From: Byssochlamys sp. IMV 00236
Taxonomy: Eukaryota > Ascomycota > Eurotiomycetes > Eurotiales > Thermoascaceae
DNA: 51,709 nt
Reading direction: 5' to 3'
Assembly (NCBI GenBank): GCA_001931875.2
Contig: MSJH02000345.1
Location: forward strand, 1 to 51,709
Made by a program: the position numbers and the translations under genes. The notes under the pieces are model-generated. The model saw only the letters and a program-made list of their open reading frames with translations. It made no database searches and was not told where the DNA came from. Of this stretch, positions 21,395-36,092 are shown one piece after another; position 1 is the stretch's first letter; every line of letters starts with the position of its first letter.

Positions 21395-24300
21395 TTAACG
21401 AGTTTGTGATTCTAATAAATCTCCAAGCGCCTTGGCCAACTGATTCAAGTGTAAAGTGATATTTTCATGAACCAGTCCAGGTATCCTTTCTCTTTTTAAT
21501 CCTAACCATTCGACTGGTGGTGTTGCATCACCCATAATCTGCAATTGGGGTTGGAAATTTACTGGCTTTCGTGCGCCATAATTGTATTTTTCCTCATTAG
21601 CAATTTTAATATCTGGAGTTTCTCTGTCTATGGTTTCCTCTGATTTCATACTAGGTATCTGGACCTGATGCTCTTCAGGTATAACCTCATTTAGTTGTAT
21701 ACGAGGTGTACCTAACGCCATGGATGCCTTTCGACTGCTTAGCGTATTACCGCCATCTTCTGAATCGTCTGCGATGCTTGACAAACTGATAGGCGTTGTA
21801 GGGTCGCCCAATGTATGCGCTTTTTCGGATTTTTTATCAAGAACACGCGATAGTTGCATATTGAACATGTTGATCATTTCTTGGAGTTGCTTAATCAATC
21901 CAATGTTTAGTGACACACCTATTCTACCAGCAAAGTCAGAACTAAATTCATATGCGATATTAGATTCAAGTTGTGCAGAGTTCATCACGATATTTGTGCC
22001 CGGGATGTTGAATATCTTTGTGCCACTGAGGTTTTTTGATGTTGAAGTAGCCGACAGAGGCTCGTTATAGCGAGCCATTAGTTCAAGCCCAGGTACGTTC
22101 TTTGCCAGTACGGCGCTATCAAGAGTAATTTCCAGATTACGGCGTATACCTTCCTCCTCTGGTGGATGTTCTTCTAGGTTGATAGTTAGCTGTTTTGCCT
22201 GCAGATCGACATTGTCTGAATCCTGGAACTGACTGGGATATATGATTACTTCGAGAAATTGAACAAACAAGGCAACCTGGCTATGCATGACGGATTGCTT
22301 GTTTTTCTTTCTTAGGCGGCTTTCCTTTGACAATTGACTCGTATTTGGCACTTCTAATAAAGTACTCTTGCCATCTAAAGGTATACCGGCTTCTGATTTT
22401 TTCTTTTCCAATAGTTCATTAAATCTTTGCACCATTGTAAGTATCACAGGTACAGTTTTGATGGAGAGTCGCGCCACGAGGGCTTCTAATAGGATCGCCA
22501 CCTGCAGCTCATGCCTACTATTGATATGCGCAAGTTCTGCTGTAAACTCCATGGATTGCTGCACGCATTCCAAAATGTTTTGGTATTCATACTCAAATGT
22601 TACTTGTAGTCCTTCAGACCGTACATAAGCTACTGATTTCGAACTCATGTCATCTTGATCTTTGAACTGATCTACTCTACCCTTGATTGTAATTGGTTTG
22701 ACGTGTCCAGACCCTGTTAGACGTCCTTCGGCCGTAATGTCAACGCTATCCAACGTAAAACTGATACCTTTCGATTCACATGGTGTATGATGTCCTTGGA
22801 AAGACAGGTTCTGAGGGCAAATAGTGATCTTTCCAATGGCTTGACCAAGGTCTACGTCCAACACCATCCTGTCAAAGTAAATAGCAACATGCTTTGAGAA
22901 TGGCACGAACGATCGCTCACCTGCATCTCCTTGGCTGGAATGACTGTCGGGAGATCGTCTACCGTTTGGCGATGGAGGAGAGTCAAATGGTGAGGTCAGT
23001 AAAGATGAGTTTGTTGCTTCCTTGGCTACGCCCGTGTACTCTTCTTGTAAGAGCGGTTGAACCATCCAGCAGTTGTATAATACTAGCAAATCTTGAAGGT
23101 GCCGCATATTGAGATCTCCCAGTATATTCGGCAGCTCGACTGAAATTGATATATCATCGCTTGCATCTCCATCCTTTCTTTGCGAGGTTAGCACGGCATT
23201 AAGCATAATACGATCGATTTTCGAATGAAAGCAAGCTTCAGGAGAGAAATGGTGTTTTATGGTGGCTGTAATTTCCTTAAGGGAACCAGTGCAGCTCATG
23301 GTTCGAGAAGTGGCGTCTTTTGAGAATGTGTTGATCAAAAACTCACTCTCTCGCCATCCTAATGAGCAAACTACTTTGGAGTTCGGTTGGCAGCTCAAGT
23401 CTAGTTGAGTCTTTGAAAGTCGAATCAAGATGGAGGCATTGAGGGTAGTATCGATTCCAGCTTGAACGCTCTTGTCCGCCTTGCGCTTGCTCGATTGTTG
23501 AATACCGATCTTTAAACCAGTGGAGACCTCAGAGAGGAACAGGACTAGAGCCGGATGAAGTACATTAACACTTTCACGGATCAGAATATCTGCATGGAAA
23601 CGTTTTGGCATTGTAGTAGCAAAATTGCTTGCTCCTATTGGAGTAAGACAAGTAATGCGTGCAAGAAGTCCTGGGACATAGAGCGTGACAATATTCCCTT
23701 CACCTGTCTTTGCATCGAATCCTGTACGTATACGAAGGCCTTTGTTTCGTTTACTGCTTAATTGTGTATCCCATGAATAGCGTTTTGGATGCATACGAAC
23801 AGTGCCCGTCTGGCATTCAAGCTTGCATTCGATATCTAGATGAACAATGCTATGAGGTTGTCCAGAGGTATCCACAGCAAGAGCTGACGATGAAGATGGT
23901 TTGGGCTTGAGGCTTGCTTTTGCAGTGAATGCGTCCACACGGTCCATGCTTTTCATATAGATCACGCTCAGTGTGTTGATATACTCTGCTATAGTCCCAT
24001 CAATGTCTATCTCAAAACCACCCATTTGAGCATTTACTGAAATTGCTTGTATTGGCTTAGCATTTGACGTGGATACGTGGCAAGAGATACGAGGAAGACT
24101 AATCTGATTCATACGTGCATGATTTTCAGCAAGGAAATGATCTTGGTTGCTTTGATCAAATTGCTTGACAAACTGCAACGCCAGACTTTCCAGTTGCAGG
24201 GTACTCTTTTCGATATTCTTTGTACAGAATTCTATAAACCCTGCAGAAAACAGTAAAGCACTGACGTCTTTGGATACATTCGGTAAAGGCAGGTCAGACT

Positions 24301-27300
24301 GCTCATCAAGAGGAATAGCAACACCCAAACGGCGCACTTGAAGTCCAATGATTCTGCCTTCCAAAAGCGAATGAGGCTCCTCTGGGAAAGTCTTTGACCA
24401 GTCATTTTTGGTAGAGATTGTCTGGACAATACGCTTTGTATTAGCTGAGAGTTGATCGATTTCAGCCTTCTTCATCATTTTCTTCTTACTAAGCTCTGAG
24501 TCGTAATAGATGTACATCTCTGCAAGCTTTCCTAGAGCAATCGGCTGCATGACTGTTTGTATCTTGATAAATTCTATAAAAAGAGCATCAAGTTCTCTGT
24601 CATTACTATGATAGTGAATGCTATTTTCGCAGTTCTCATCAGCGCATTGCGGTAAGGAGTTTTGAACACTAAAGTCAGCCAGGATATAGGCCAAGCAATT
24701 ACGCCGATGAATATCACAGTCCTCAGAGTCTTTGGGCACATCATGCATATTGTGATCGACAGACAAAGAAAAATCACCTGCCTTAACCTTCCAAGCTAAT
24801 TGGTTGCTGTTTTCAAAGCAGTCGTTGGAAATGGTTGCTTCTAAAAGATTTGAGTGGAACATGCCAATAGCAGAAGGACTACTAGCTGATATACGTAAGC
24901 CATCCAGGTTGATGTCTATGGTATATCTAAAGACACTGCCTACAGGCTTGCTCAGCTGAGATGCTTCCAGGACTGCAGTAACAGGCGTTTCTTCGCCTTT
25001 CTTGTTGCTTGAGTAAGAGATAACTTCGATAAGTTCGCTGACTTCATTACCAACAAGAGATTGAGCAGTCAGCAAAGAGTCAATGAGACTTGCATCAAGC
25101 GTCATAGAGATCAAATCCACAGATATCATAGACCTAAGTCTGAGCTGGCTTATTTCATTAGATACTTCATTACGCAAAGAGCCCGTGCTACGGATACCGG
25201 GAATACTGAATGTGCTCACATTAATGATCTCTGGCTTGCCATGGCGTATCTGTTTTGCATTTTTTGTGATCAAATGAATCACTTGCTTTGTCAGTTGGAA
25301 GGCGTACATGTGGACAGGCGCGGTCTTTTGTTGAGTCTCGTTCACCATGATAAAGAAATCCAAAATGTTATAATCAATACTTAATGAGGGCAAGAGGTCA
25401 GCCTGTACAACAAATTCGTTCAACAAAAACTGCAGTTTGATATCTGGCCTCTTTAGAGATGTAAGAGTTGGTTGCTCTTTCTTTGTCAAAGGCGAATAGT
25501 CAAGGACATCCCTTCTTTGCTCTTCCCATTCTTTCAACAAGTTCTGAAGCATAAAGTGATAACGTCTACCTTGTTCCGTTTGCCACGATTCAAAAAATCC
25601 ATAAAGTCGTAATAAGCTTTGAGGAATCTTGATGTCAAACTTGTGAATATTTGAAAAAACATTAAGAACATCCTTTGTGTTTTCTGATTTTCCCTGTTGT
25701 TTCTTGGACGATTTAGTTGTCTGAGAAATGTTTGCGTTAACATTAGCCTTTGACAGATGAATATCAAGCAAAGTGTTGTAGCTTGGATCTAAACTGTTTC
25801 GCTTTTGCTCTTCCTTGAACTTTATACCAATAGACTCAATACCACCAGCCGCTTCAAGAACTAGACGCGGCCCTGCTGTTGCTGTTCTACGAGAGGCACG
25901 ATTGGAGCTACGTTTGCCAGAACCAGTATCCGAGTCTTTATCAAGGTGTGCGACTAATTGCAAAGGTGCCAACTTGGGATTGGAAAACAATATGGAACCT
26001 TGAATGCCAGACACAATGGTGTCCATCTTGAGTTCTTGCGTGTGTGCTGTTATTTCGATACTCTCTAAGCTACAGAGAGTTTGCGCAACAATGTCTACTT
26101 TGCTTAAAAGGGAACCAAAGTTGAACTCGTCAATAGATCCAGCAGTTACAGAAGAAAATCTCTGGTTGCCTTCAGTCATATTCTTTGATGATAGGTTACG
26201 TAGCTTTGCCTTAAAGACACGCTGTACCATGAGCATATGGCGAGCAAATGCTAAAATAATTGGATTTATAGATATCTGTATCTTTCCCAGCTCTAGTTTG
26301 GCCACGATATCCAAATAGCCATCCAATGCTGCAGCCAATTTACTGTGGCCATCATTGATTTCGGGAAGACTGGATATAGGAGATGACTTGTATAGACATT
26401 CCAGTGCAAATTCAACAGGTTGTACACAAAAGCTGTTCTCATCTTGTCCGTTTTCTTCAAGCTCTTCTTCATAGATGACAAAGTTAAACTTTCCAAGTCG
26501 AAAGTTTGCGAAATTAGAAGATGACACCAAAAACTGGACTACTTCATTTGTCATGTCTTTCGTTGCTATACTGCTTACTGCTTGGGTCTTTTGTTTGAAA
26601 GGTTGTGTAAAGAGTCGACATTGTCTGATATCGTCTGCGCTAATTTCCCAGCCACGCCAGATAGATAGGCAGCGCACAATGTCGTTAAACATGGCATCTG
26701 AGTCTATACGTATATCATTGCCGGCTGTGAGTCTATGCTGCAGTTTTTCACGGGTCATGGCTGGCATCGAACGAAGACAGTGACGCATGCGAGCGAGTAG
26801 CTTCCATCCTACATCCGTTCTGAAATTACGTGATCCCAACCGTAACATGGTTGTAGGCGTTGTCAGAAAAAGCGGATCACCAGATACAGTAGGACTAATG
26901 GAAAAGTCTGCAAGCTCATTAATAAACACTTGTACTTGTCTCGAACGTTGTTCTTGAAACATTTGGAGAATTCCCTTTAGATCATCCACAAACATCAACC
27001 ATGAATAAACAGCGCCCACAAGTATTTCTACTGATTCGGTAATAATGACAGTATCAAGATCGACTATCTTTACATCTGCATAGTTTGGATTTCTTGCGCC
27101 TAACCACTTGAAATCGAACCCTTTTAATACAAGATCCAGCATAACAATTTCATTGGCTAATGTATGATCATCATGCCTGTCATATAGACTCTTGTTACGC
27201 AAGTGTTGATACGGTATGCCAAAAGCTATCGTTTGCTGTTCATGTTGCTTAGATATGTACTGGACAGTGGCCCCCATTTCATCTGCATTGATATGTATTC

Positions 27301-30300
27301 GAGACTCTTGGAGCACAATATTAGACTCTGCCATCTTTTTTTTCTTTTCATCAAAAGCATAGTCTTCAAACTTTACACTCCCAATCATGTGGAAGCTATT
27401 TAAAAATATATCAGCAGAGCAGAGGATCGTATCCTTGGAATTATATTGTGTCTTCATCACAGATCCTCCATGCTTGTAAGAAGGCAAGTCGTCAGGCATG
27501 GTCACATTTTGAATAAAGTGTAAGTAGGTCTCTGGAAGGACAACAACGAACCTTGTACAAAGGTATTGGTTTGTCAAGTAACGCGTCAACTGCTCTACGT
27601 ATTCCATTTGAAGAGCATCAAGCATCGTTTCCAGATCCCAGTCATCTTTGATAATTTCTTCTGCTAGTTCTTGAACAATCTTCACAAGTATAGGTGTTAC
27701 CAGTACAGTAACAGGACGTGTGGCTTCGATGATCGTCGTTGCTATCACTTCGTTTCTCTCATCATTGGATATTTTACTATGCGCTGTCTCATCTTCATCA
27801 CTATCACCAAATTTCTGTGAGAAATAGTCGTCCATATTTCTGGTTGTACTTTCATGACTAAAACATCTCTTTTGCTCTTGTTCCTGAATGATGTAGCATG
27901 TCAGTTAGTATGTGATGGTAATATGGTGCTTTTGTATGCTTTACCTTTTGAGCAACAAAGCGCGCTTTAGGAGGAGAGATGAATGGATGTAAAAAGTGAT
28001 CTTCAGGATGGACAATCTTGTATCGTCTGAGGTAATCGCTATAAGGAATCGAAGGTGGGACTACCGAAGGCGCCTTTCCTTCATTCGAATATGACATATG
28101 TGGATCGTCATTGGCTTGAGCATGACGCTCATCTTGTAAAATAATAATTGTTAGTTTAATACAACTTTTGTTTATGGAATGTATTTACCTTCTGTCGAAA
28201 GCATGCTTGTGATATCTGATCGGACAGAATAGCCATCATCTGTTACTTCAGATTGACCAAATCCATACTCGTCATCAGAGTCCTTTGCGGTATGAAACGA
28301 CTCGTTGTCTCGAGAAAGAGCGCTCTGGGAATATTCGATATCACTATCATATTCCAATTCTGATACATCGTCCATGTGATCTGATTTCAGCAACACAAGA
28401 GACCTCTGGGACATGCTACTTGAGTTGCTATATCCTCTATATCTCCCTTGATGGGTTTTAACTGTTTCTGTAGAAAGGTTAGTTGAGCTAGCAGTCATGT
28501 CGATTGGCGCAGACTTATCAACCGCTCGACCTATAATAATAATAAAAAAGAGTAAGTGGGTGTTTTCATCTTTTTAATTTAGTGTCTACCGGATACAAAT
28601 GGTCTGTATGGTGGCGCATACAGTACACCAACATGATGATCAGTTGTGGACGGCATAGATGATTTAGAATCTAGTTGAAAGTATGAATGAGATCATTTAA
28701 AGCTTGCAGGGGGGTTACTTACATTGGGACGTATAGTCTTCTTCCACTTCATATAATCGAACACAACGACGTGTCAGATAATCTTGCGAACGAACATATT
28801 TTTGTTGCTCAGCGCGTTTTCTCTTCCACTCTGCAGTATGTCTCAAGACTGTTATGTTAAGACTCATGTCAGCCTTGGCGACCTCTGCCCAGGGGTAATC
28901 ATTTTCGATGCCATCACCGCGTGTTTGCTCTGCATTGGCAAGACATCGAGTTACAATAAAAGGTATTTTAAGTGTGATCCTTTCGCTGTATTTATGATTG
29001 ATCAGATTATCAAACTCTAACAAGATTCCATCACTTAGGTGAATATTGGTAGCGCTGTTTAAGCTCATCAAGCAAACGTCTATTTCTTGAACATAAACTT
29101 TTAAAAATGTCACATCAGGGAGTGATGCCGATCGTAATTCAGGAGGGACTGCATTATCCTCGTCAATTAGGTTGTAGGCAAATGACTGCCCAAAGCATGC
29201 AAGACCAAGCAAGAAGGATGGTTTAATCTCGCCAGTAATTCGTCCTATATCTAGTTCATAATGGCATAGGTAAGTTGAAGACAAGGGCAGAGGACCAAAC
29301 AGACGATGAGAATAAATGCTTAGGCCTAACACATTTGTTGAGTACTGATAAAAAATTCTGTTTCTTGCTTACCATCAATAAATATACTATTCTTCGGAGC
29401 ACGAGCATGCTTAATTCTAAAATGCTCTTCACCTTGCTGAGCATAAGGATTAATGTTTCGACTCAGTGTAATAGGGCTGATGTTGACATAAAAATCCATA
29501 TATACATCCAGATTCCTTAACTCAACCTGTAACTCTTGAAACACCACCTGTGAGTAACGAGAGCATTCATATAGATTTTCAGGAAGTAATAATACACCAT
29601 CCTCTAGTTCCAGCAGCATATATACTTCGAATGGATCTGAAGTAGGCTATTGTATTGTTTGAATAAACACATGACGGACAATAACACCATTTTACCTTTG
29701 CATCTGCCTGTTTCTTTTTCTGTGCCAACCATTCCTGATGGTTTTTTCTTTGTTTCCTATACTCATCAATGGTAGAAAAATGATCCCAAGCGCCAAAGTA
29801 ATTGTCTTTGAGCAACAGGAGATATCGAATTAATGTACCAAATAACTTGACTTTGGCACTGTTCATCTTTATATGAAGGTTGCATGACTCAATATGACGA
29901 GCAACATCGACAGTGCTATAAGCTTCATAGGAACCATCGATATTCAACTGGACAACAGCGGCTGTCTGTGCGTCTGCTTCGTTCAGGAAAGCATTAAGTG
30001 TGTGTGATGATTGGAGGGATAGCCCAGCGCTTCCGTGGTCAATGGCGACATTAAATTTGATCGTATTGATCTCCGGCTGGAAGTCAGTGAATGGCATTAC
30101 AGCATCCACTTTTACCTTGTAAGCTTGTAACTTCAAGAATGCTATTTTTTTTAAAAAAAGAATTAAAGTGAATCATCGAGTTAACCTCTTGTTTCTTACC
30201 ATTGTCTTCTATTGAGTTGGGATTGTTGATCACATTATGTTCGTTTACGCATAGGTATATACTGGGATGCTCCAGGTTGAAATGTAAAGTGTATTCAGTA

Positions 30301-32290
30301 GGCGTGAAATGCAATAGGTCTGGTGGTGGCGTTGATCCCCAGTCTCTGATTGTATCTTGTAACAAGTAGATATGATCTCTTAATAAAAATATAGTAGCAC
30401 GCTTGGGTATAATCTTAAAGTCCCATCGTCTATAGCCATTCCACTGTAATGGTACAGGCATTCTACATTGAATTTCAATTTTTGGCGATAGGATAAACGA
30501 AGCATAGTTGACACTGGTCGTAATATCAGTCTCTCTCAAAACAACATCTACCGTATTCGTGGTTCCTTCTGGTCCGATCACCATTGGAGTAACCAATCTC
30601 ACGAATGATCCTTCCCCGGCCTTAATGTTAAACCAGCCATATGGTCTAGTATAGTTTCCATCAGAACTAATATCGAGATCCGGTTGTCCCGAGGTGTACT
30701 TCCAGTCCTGATAATGAATCAAAATAAGCTATTGTCTTTGGTAGACATCTTTTTTTTCATGTTACCTTTGTCTTTTCACGTGTTGGTACCCTTAGTTTAC
30801 CATCATTCATAAATTCAATATATGTCTCGAAGCATATGGGTATCCTTTGCTGACCAGGTACTAACTTAGGTGTAGGCGTACTGTTGCGGTGAGCATTAGG
30901 GAAGAAATAGTTTTGCATGACTATTCTTTGTCTATCTGCCCAAGGGCCATAGTGAATGGTTGCGTCCCACAGCGAGATGCGTATACCCCATTCTGGAGAT
31001 AAACCTCCGTTTCCGATCATATCAGCATCAGATGATGTGGATGGTACAGGTCCTATTATGTTTGATCTTTTGATCAGTCATATGACTCTTTATTGGGGGA
31101 AGAGTATATATCTTACCAGCATAATCCATATAATAAGTGAGTACCATGTCGTTACATTCAAACACATTACTGACCCTAGCATATTCACCATCTACACCAT
31201 CACCTTCATCATTATGTGCTTCATGGCTCATTATATTTTTCATATGTTGTATTTCTGAAGGTTGTGATATATGACCTATAAACAATTGCTGGATTGGTTT
31301 TAACAGTCTACGGAAGAAGCTGCCGATTTGGGTTCAGTTAATGTATCATGACTATAAGGTAGATGTACCTCGACTGGTCCTTTTCCTTGGCCTCATCTTC
31401 CATATTACGGACTTGACTGAAATCCACATTGTCCTTTAAACTGACCTGTGGTTTTCTTACTGCAAAATCTATAGTAGACTTGTAGCAATCCATTGATGAG
31501 CGAGATTTGGTTATACTATAGATCCCATTGGCTTGCACCATCTGAAATACTAGTATCGTCTTCAATTCCATATTGCCAATCAATGCTGCGCCTTTTGTGC
31601 ATTCAAATTGAATAGGCAGTAGTCTTTCAAATAATGAAGTATGTGGATTGGATGGATCAGAACTGAATGTTTGATCATAATTGAGCTGTTCAAAGCTTGT
31701 TCCTGAACTGTTTCTAGTGGTAGTTGTTGTAGGTGATAAACCAAGGATATCCTTTAATTTATCATAAGCTGGTATATTATTATAGATAAAGTACTCCAAT
31801 CCCTCAAAATTACAAACAATTCTGCATGGTAAATCTTTTCCTTATAGAATGATTAAGAACACACTTACACATCTCACTTAATATCTTGGTACCTGTTTTG
31901 TCCTCTTCATCATTATTATTATCACGAACATTAAATAACCAATATTTTATAGCAATGTGGCCTTTGACAATTGAAATAGATGCATTATTTGATGTATATC
32001 TTAGATTCTTAAATAATATTCGGCCGCCTAATAAAGTAACACGTATTGAATCTATGAGAATAAGTGAGTAAAAAGGATAAAGAAAAAAGAAATGTATTAC
32101 CAATTTGAATGTATGCATTATATTGTCTCCATGTGTATTGATTGATTATAAAAGTTAATATTCGAGCAAGTATGCGATTAGAATAGAATAAAAAGAAGAC
32201 AGCTACGATCAAGACAACAATGCAATAAGCGACAAATAACCAAAAGTACTTCCAAGATTGTACGCCATAAACTGTCTCATCTGTTGTCAT
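21395..32290 (-). CDS. CSF1: Csf1-type bridge-like lipid transfer protein
   Basis: Csf1 (animal BLTP1/Tweek family) is a giant rod-shaped protein with a hydrophobic groove that moves phospholipids between membranes at ER contact sites; in yeast it supports cold growth and GPI-anchor synthesis. The start at 32290 opens a short N-terminus and one membrane segment (about residues 14-36, YFWLFVAYCIVVLIVAVFF), followed by YSNRILARILTFIINQYTWR and GGRILFKNLRYTSNN...IVKGHIAIKYW, a characteristic N-terminal block of the family. The remainder is long, mostly beta-prone repeats. The 5' 4.4 kb carries around ten short introns, whereas the last exon (beginning upstream of 27835) is one open stretch of over 2,100 codons. 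Total length is estimated at somewhat more than 3,000 residues, similar to yeast (2,958). It shares a divergent promoter with MCD4. Confidence 0.88.
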
Positions 32291-32686
32291 TTGCTTTCTT
32301 TTACAAAAAGAAAGAAGAAGAAATAACAAGGCACCAAATTTATGTCTGTAATTTTTGCCATTTATAGTTTTACACCCAACCATAGTTCAATCGATCAGCG
32401 TGACCAAGTGAATTACTCGTGAAAATGCATGAATAACGTGATGGAGAGAGAGAGTGTGTGTGCCTTAAGAGAATTATATGATAAAGTGGCCAGTTTTTAC
32501 ATCAAACATATACACAACTAAGTCTTTCATATTTAAAGAAACTTATTCTTTTAAACATATTGACTCAGGCTCATAGATCAAAAAGAGAGAGAGAAAGAGA
32601 GAAAGCCATGACTGTCTTGTCGGAGCATAAGACTATTTTAGGAAAACAAAACTCTTCTATTGTCTCTTCCACCTTTTTCAATAATA
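32291..32686. promoter_or_regulatory. Divergent promoter CSF1 / MCD4
   Basis: Only 396 nt separate the two start codons. The spacer holds short GA/GT runs (about 32442-32462 and 32580-32606) that may be promoter elements or nucleosome-poor tracts. No open frame. The shared position could couple expression of the two genes. Confidence 0.55.
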
Positions 32687-35600
32687 ATGTTATCCCGTGA
32701 GACATTGTTGATAATTGGCGTTATATTTCACGTCATTTACTTGTTTAGTATATTTGATATATACTTTACTTCTCCTCTTGTCCATGGCATGACACCACAT
32801 AAAAGCCCCATTCATCCTCCAGCTGACAGGCTGGTGCTTATTGTAGGTAATGTCGTCCTGAACTATATTTTAAAGTTTGTTACTATCCAGATCATTAGGG
32901 GATGGATTACGTGCAGATAAGTTATTTGAATTAGACGAACAAGGACAAACGAGAGCACCTTTCTTGAGAGACATTCTACAGAATAACGGCACTTGGGGTA
33001 TCTCTCATACTCGTGTGCCAACTGAATCAAGGCCTGGTCACGTCGCTATTATTGCTGGCTTTTATGAGGATGTTAGTGCTGTCACTACTGGTAAAAAAAG
33101 AGAGAGAGCAAAGTTGTTTGCTATTTAATTTGTGTTACTAACGTTCAACTCAAGGTTGGACACTGAATCCTGTCAACTTTGATTCTGTTTTTAACCAGTC
33201 TCAACATACTTGGTCATTTGGATCTCCAGATATCTTGCCCATGTTTCAACATGGAGCAAGTGATAAAGAAAAGATAGAAACCTACATGTACCCACCAGAA
33301 TATGAGGATTTTGCAGGAGGTAAAGAAGATAGGAAGGGGCACCAGGGCAACTATTGATGCTCTAGTATAGAGGCATCACGATTAGACATTTGGGTATTTG
33401 ATCATGTAAAGGAACTATTTAAGAACGCGTCGACAAACCCTGAACTCGATAACATGCTGCGACAAAAAAAGATTGTATTTTTCCTTCACCTTCTTGGATT
33501 GGATACCAATGGACATGGATTTAGGCCATCGTCAAAAGAATATTTGGAAAATATAAAGCTTGTGGATAGCGGCATAAAAGAGATAGTCAACCTGATTGAA
33601 GGTTTTTATCAGGATGGAAAAACTAGTTATATATTTACTGCAGATCACGGAATGAACAACAGAGGTAAATGAAGTACAACTTGATCAAAAACATTAGTGT
33701 TTATTATATATCTCAGGCGCCCACGGTGATGGACACCCGGATAATACACGCACTCCCATCGTAGCTTGGGGAGCTGGTATTCGTCAACCAATCCATTCTG
33801 GCTTGGGACATGATGAATATTCATCCAAATGGGGACTGTCAACCTTACAACGCGATGATATACTTCAAGCGGATATTGCACCTTTAATGGCTCATCTCAT
33901 TGGCATTGATATCCCAGTGAACTCTGTAGGTGAATTACCACTGAGTTACTTGAATGCAAATGGTTCGACAAAGGCAGAGGCTGCATTCACCAACGCGCGT
34001 CAAATATTAGAACAACTCCGAGTCAAGCACAGTAAGACTGCTTTTATATTCATTGTTTTATTGATCTCATTTAATGTTTTCAGACGAAAAGGAACAGCAT
34101 GAACTCTTCTTTAGACCTTATCCTGGCTTGGTTGGGCAGCATGATCCTACATTATTAACATCAGAAATCAAAATGCTGATAACTGATAAAGATTATGAAC
34201 TTGCTGAAAAGAAATCAAAAGAGCTAATTGAACTCTGTCTTCGTGGTCTTCGATACTATCAAACTTATGACTGGCTCTTCCTTAGAACTATTATCACGAT
34301 TGGATATGTTGGTTGGTGTATCTTTTGTCTAGAATTTGTTATCAGACACTTTGTTCTGTTCTCTAATGAAGAAATGTCAAGCTATTTAAAATACCGCATT
34401 GTTGTAAGTATCAACTGTTATTCAAAAGGATGTTACCAACATGTCTGTAGATCGATTTTATGTCTATTATTACGATGGCTGCTGTATCCGCTATGATTTA
34501 CCTACAAAAGATGCCAAAGATGTATTATTTATATGTGTTCTTTCCTATTTTCTTTTGGAACCAAGTCCTAAGATACTATCGCTCACTTATCGGGGCATTA
34601 CGTCTTTGTTTACGCTCTGGAATTACAAAGTTATTGATGATAGCTATCGGATCCCTATTATTTTTGGAAGCACTCGTAAGTTACAGTTGTCTGCCCTGGA
34701 TATATCGCTTACACTACTTTAGGTTGGGAGCTATTTTCATCGAGAAATACTCTCGGCTATCTTTATCGGTCTTTCTGCTTGGCCATGTGTAATGCCTTCT
34801 TATGTGCGTCAAGAAAAAGGGAAACTGACAACTGCTTGGTCCTTATTCTGTATCCTTACCAGTGTTTTTACTTTACTTCCTGTTGAAAAAGGAGAAAGCA
34901 TCGAACAAGTGTAAGATTTATAATTGACTCGATGACAATGTTTAATTTTTTATTGTTGTTTAGCATTGCTGGAGGTGCTGTTGCCATTATAATGGGCACT
35001 TGGCTGCTATGGAAACTCAATAAGTTGAATAGAGTTACCAAGAAACAGAAGATCATTATTTATATTCAACTGTGTATGATCGCTGGGAGCATGGCTATAG
35101 TGTACTCTACATCAATCAGTCTGAAGAATCGTGCGGGTCTTCCGGAACTAAACCAGATAGCAAGCTGGTGTATCATTGGTAAGTCATGAAGGTGACTGAC
35201 TATCTTTTTAATCTGATTTTATTCTTTAGCAATCTCAAGTGTATTCCCGTTTGTATATAGAGGAAGTTCCCATGATGACTATTTGGCAAGACTGCTTGTC
35301 ATCTGTTTAGCCTTTACGCCCTTGATGATACTTCTCAGTATCTCGTATGAGCTCCTATTCTACGTCTTCTTCTGCTCTACTGTTCTGCTTTGGATGGAGA
35401 TCGAAAGGAGTCTTTACAAGCACAGTCGATACTCAGTTGTTCGCGCGCTTAAACCAAGTGATGGAAGAGCCGCTGTCTTGTTTATGTTCTTTGTGAATGT
35501 CGCATTTTTTGGCACAGGCAATGTTGCATCTCTGAGTAGCTTCTCTTTGGAAAGTGTATACCGATTTACAACTGTATTCAACCCTTTCCTTATGGGTGCC

Positions 35601-35924
35601 CTGCTTATCCTTAAAATACTCATTCCATTCTTTGTCATCTCTTCTGTCCTTGGAATCATCAGTTCAAGCCTCGATCTTCAACCTTTTACCTTATTTTTGA
35701 TCGTCATGAGTATAACGGATATACAGACCATCAACTTCTTCTACTTTGTTACAGATTACGGAAGTTGGTTAGAAATTGGCACATCCATTAGCCATTTCTG
35801 TATATCTGAACTCTTTATCATCTTTACTATTATCCTTTTCTTGTTGTCTAGAATCTTGGTTGGTCATCTTGCTTTACCCAAACTGAAAAGAATTGTAGAT
35901 AGAATGAAGCCCAAGAGCAAATAA
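32687..35924 (+). CDS. MCD4: GPI ethanolamine phosphate transferase 1 (Mcd4/PIG-N)
   Basis: Mcd4 adds ethanolamine phosphate to the first mannose of the GPI precursor in the ER lumen. The start at 32687 encodes an N-terminal membrane anchor ([21 protein letters not shown]) followed by HGMTPHK. The alkaline-phosphatase-fold domain shows [11 protein letters not shown] (spliced at 32848), the active-site block [50 protein letters not shown], and the metal-site [22 protein letters not shown]. It is followed by [18 protein letters not shown]... and, from about 34260, a row of membrane segments as in the PigN C-terminal domain. Around eight short introns interrupt the gene. The divergent neighbour CSF1 is linked to GPI synthesis in yeast. 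Confidence 0.92.
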
Positions 35925-36092
35925 AGACGATTGATTTTTTATTGCAAAATAAGCTCAAAATAGAGGTAGATGTTGATTATTAATGTAGTGAGTTTATTAA
36001 GTATTATCTTTGTAAGATTATAGTTATGTGCAAAGCATGTAAAGATTCAAACGCCTGTATATTTTGTCTATGGTGCTCTTATTTTACAATTA
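35925..36092. other. Convergent 3' spacer
   Basis: Shared 3' region of MCD4 and the deacetylase gene, 168 nt, AT-rich. No gene. Confidence 0.6.

Noticed and set aside
21720..27403. Plus-strand open frames opposite CSF1
   Set aside because: They are shadows of the long minus-strand coding exon.
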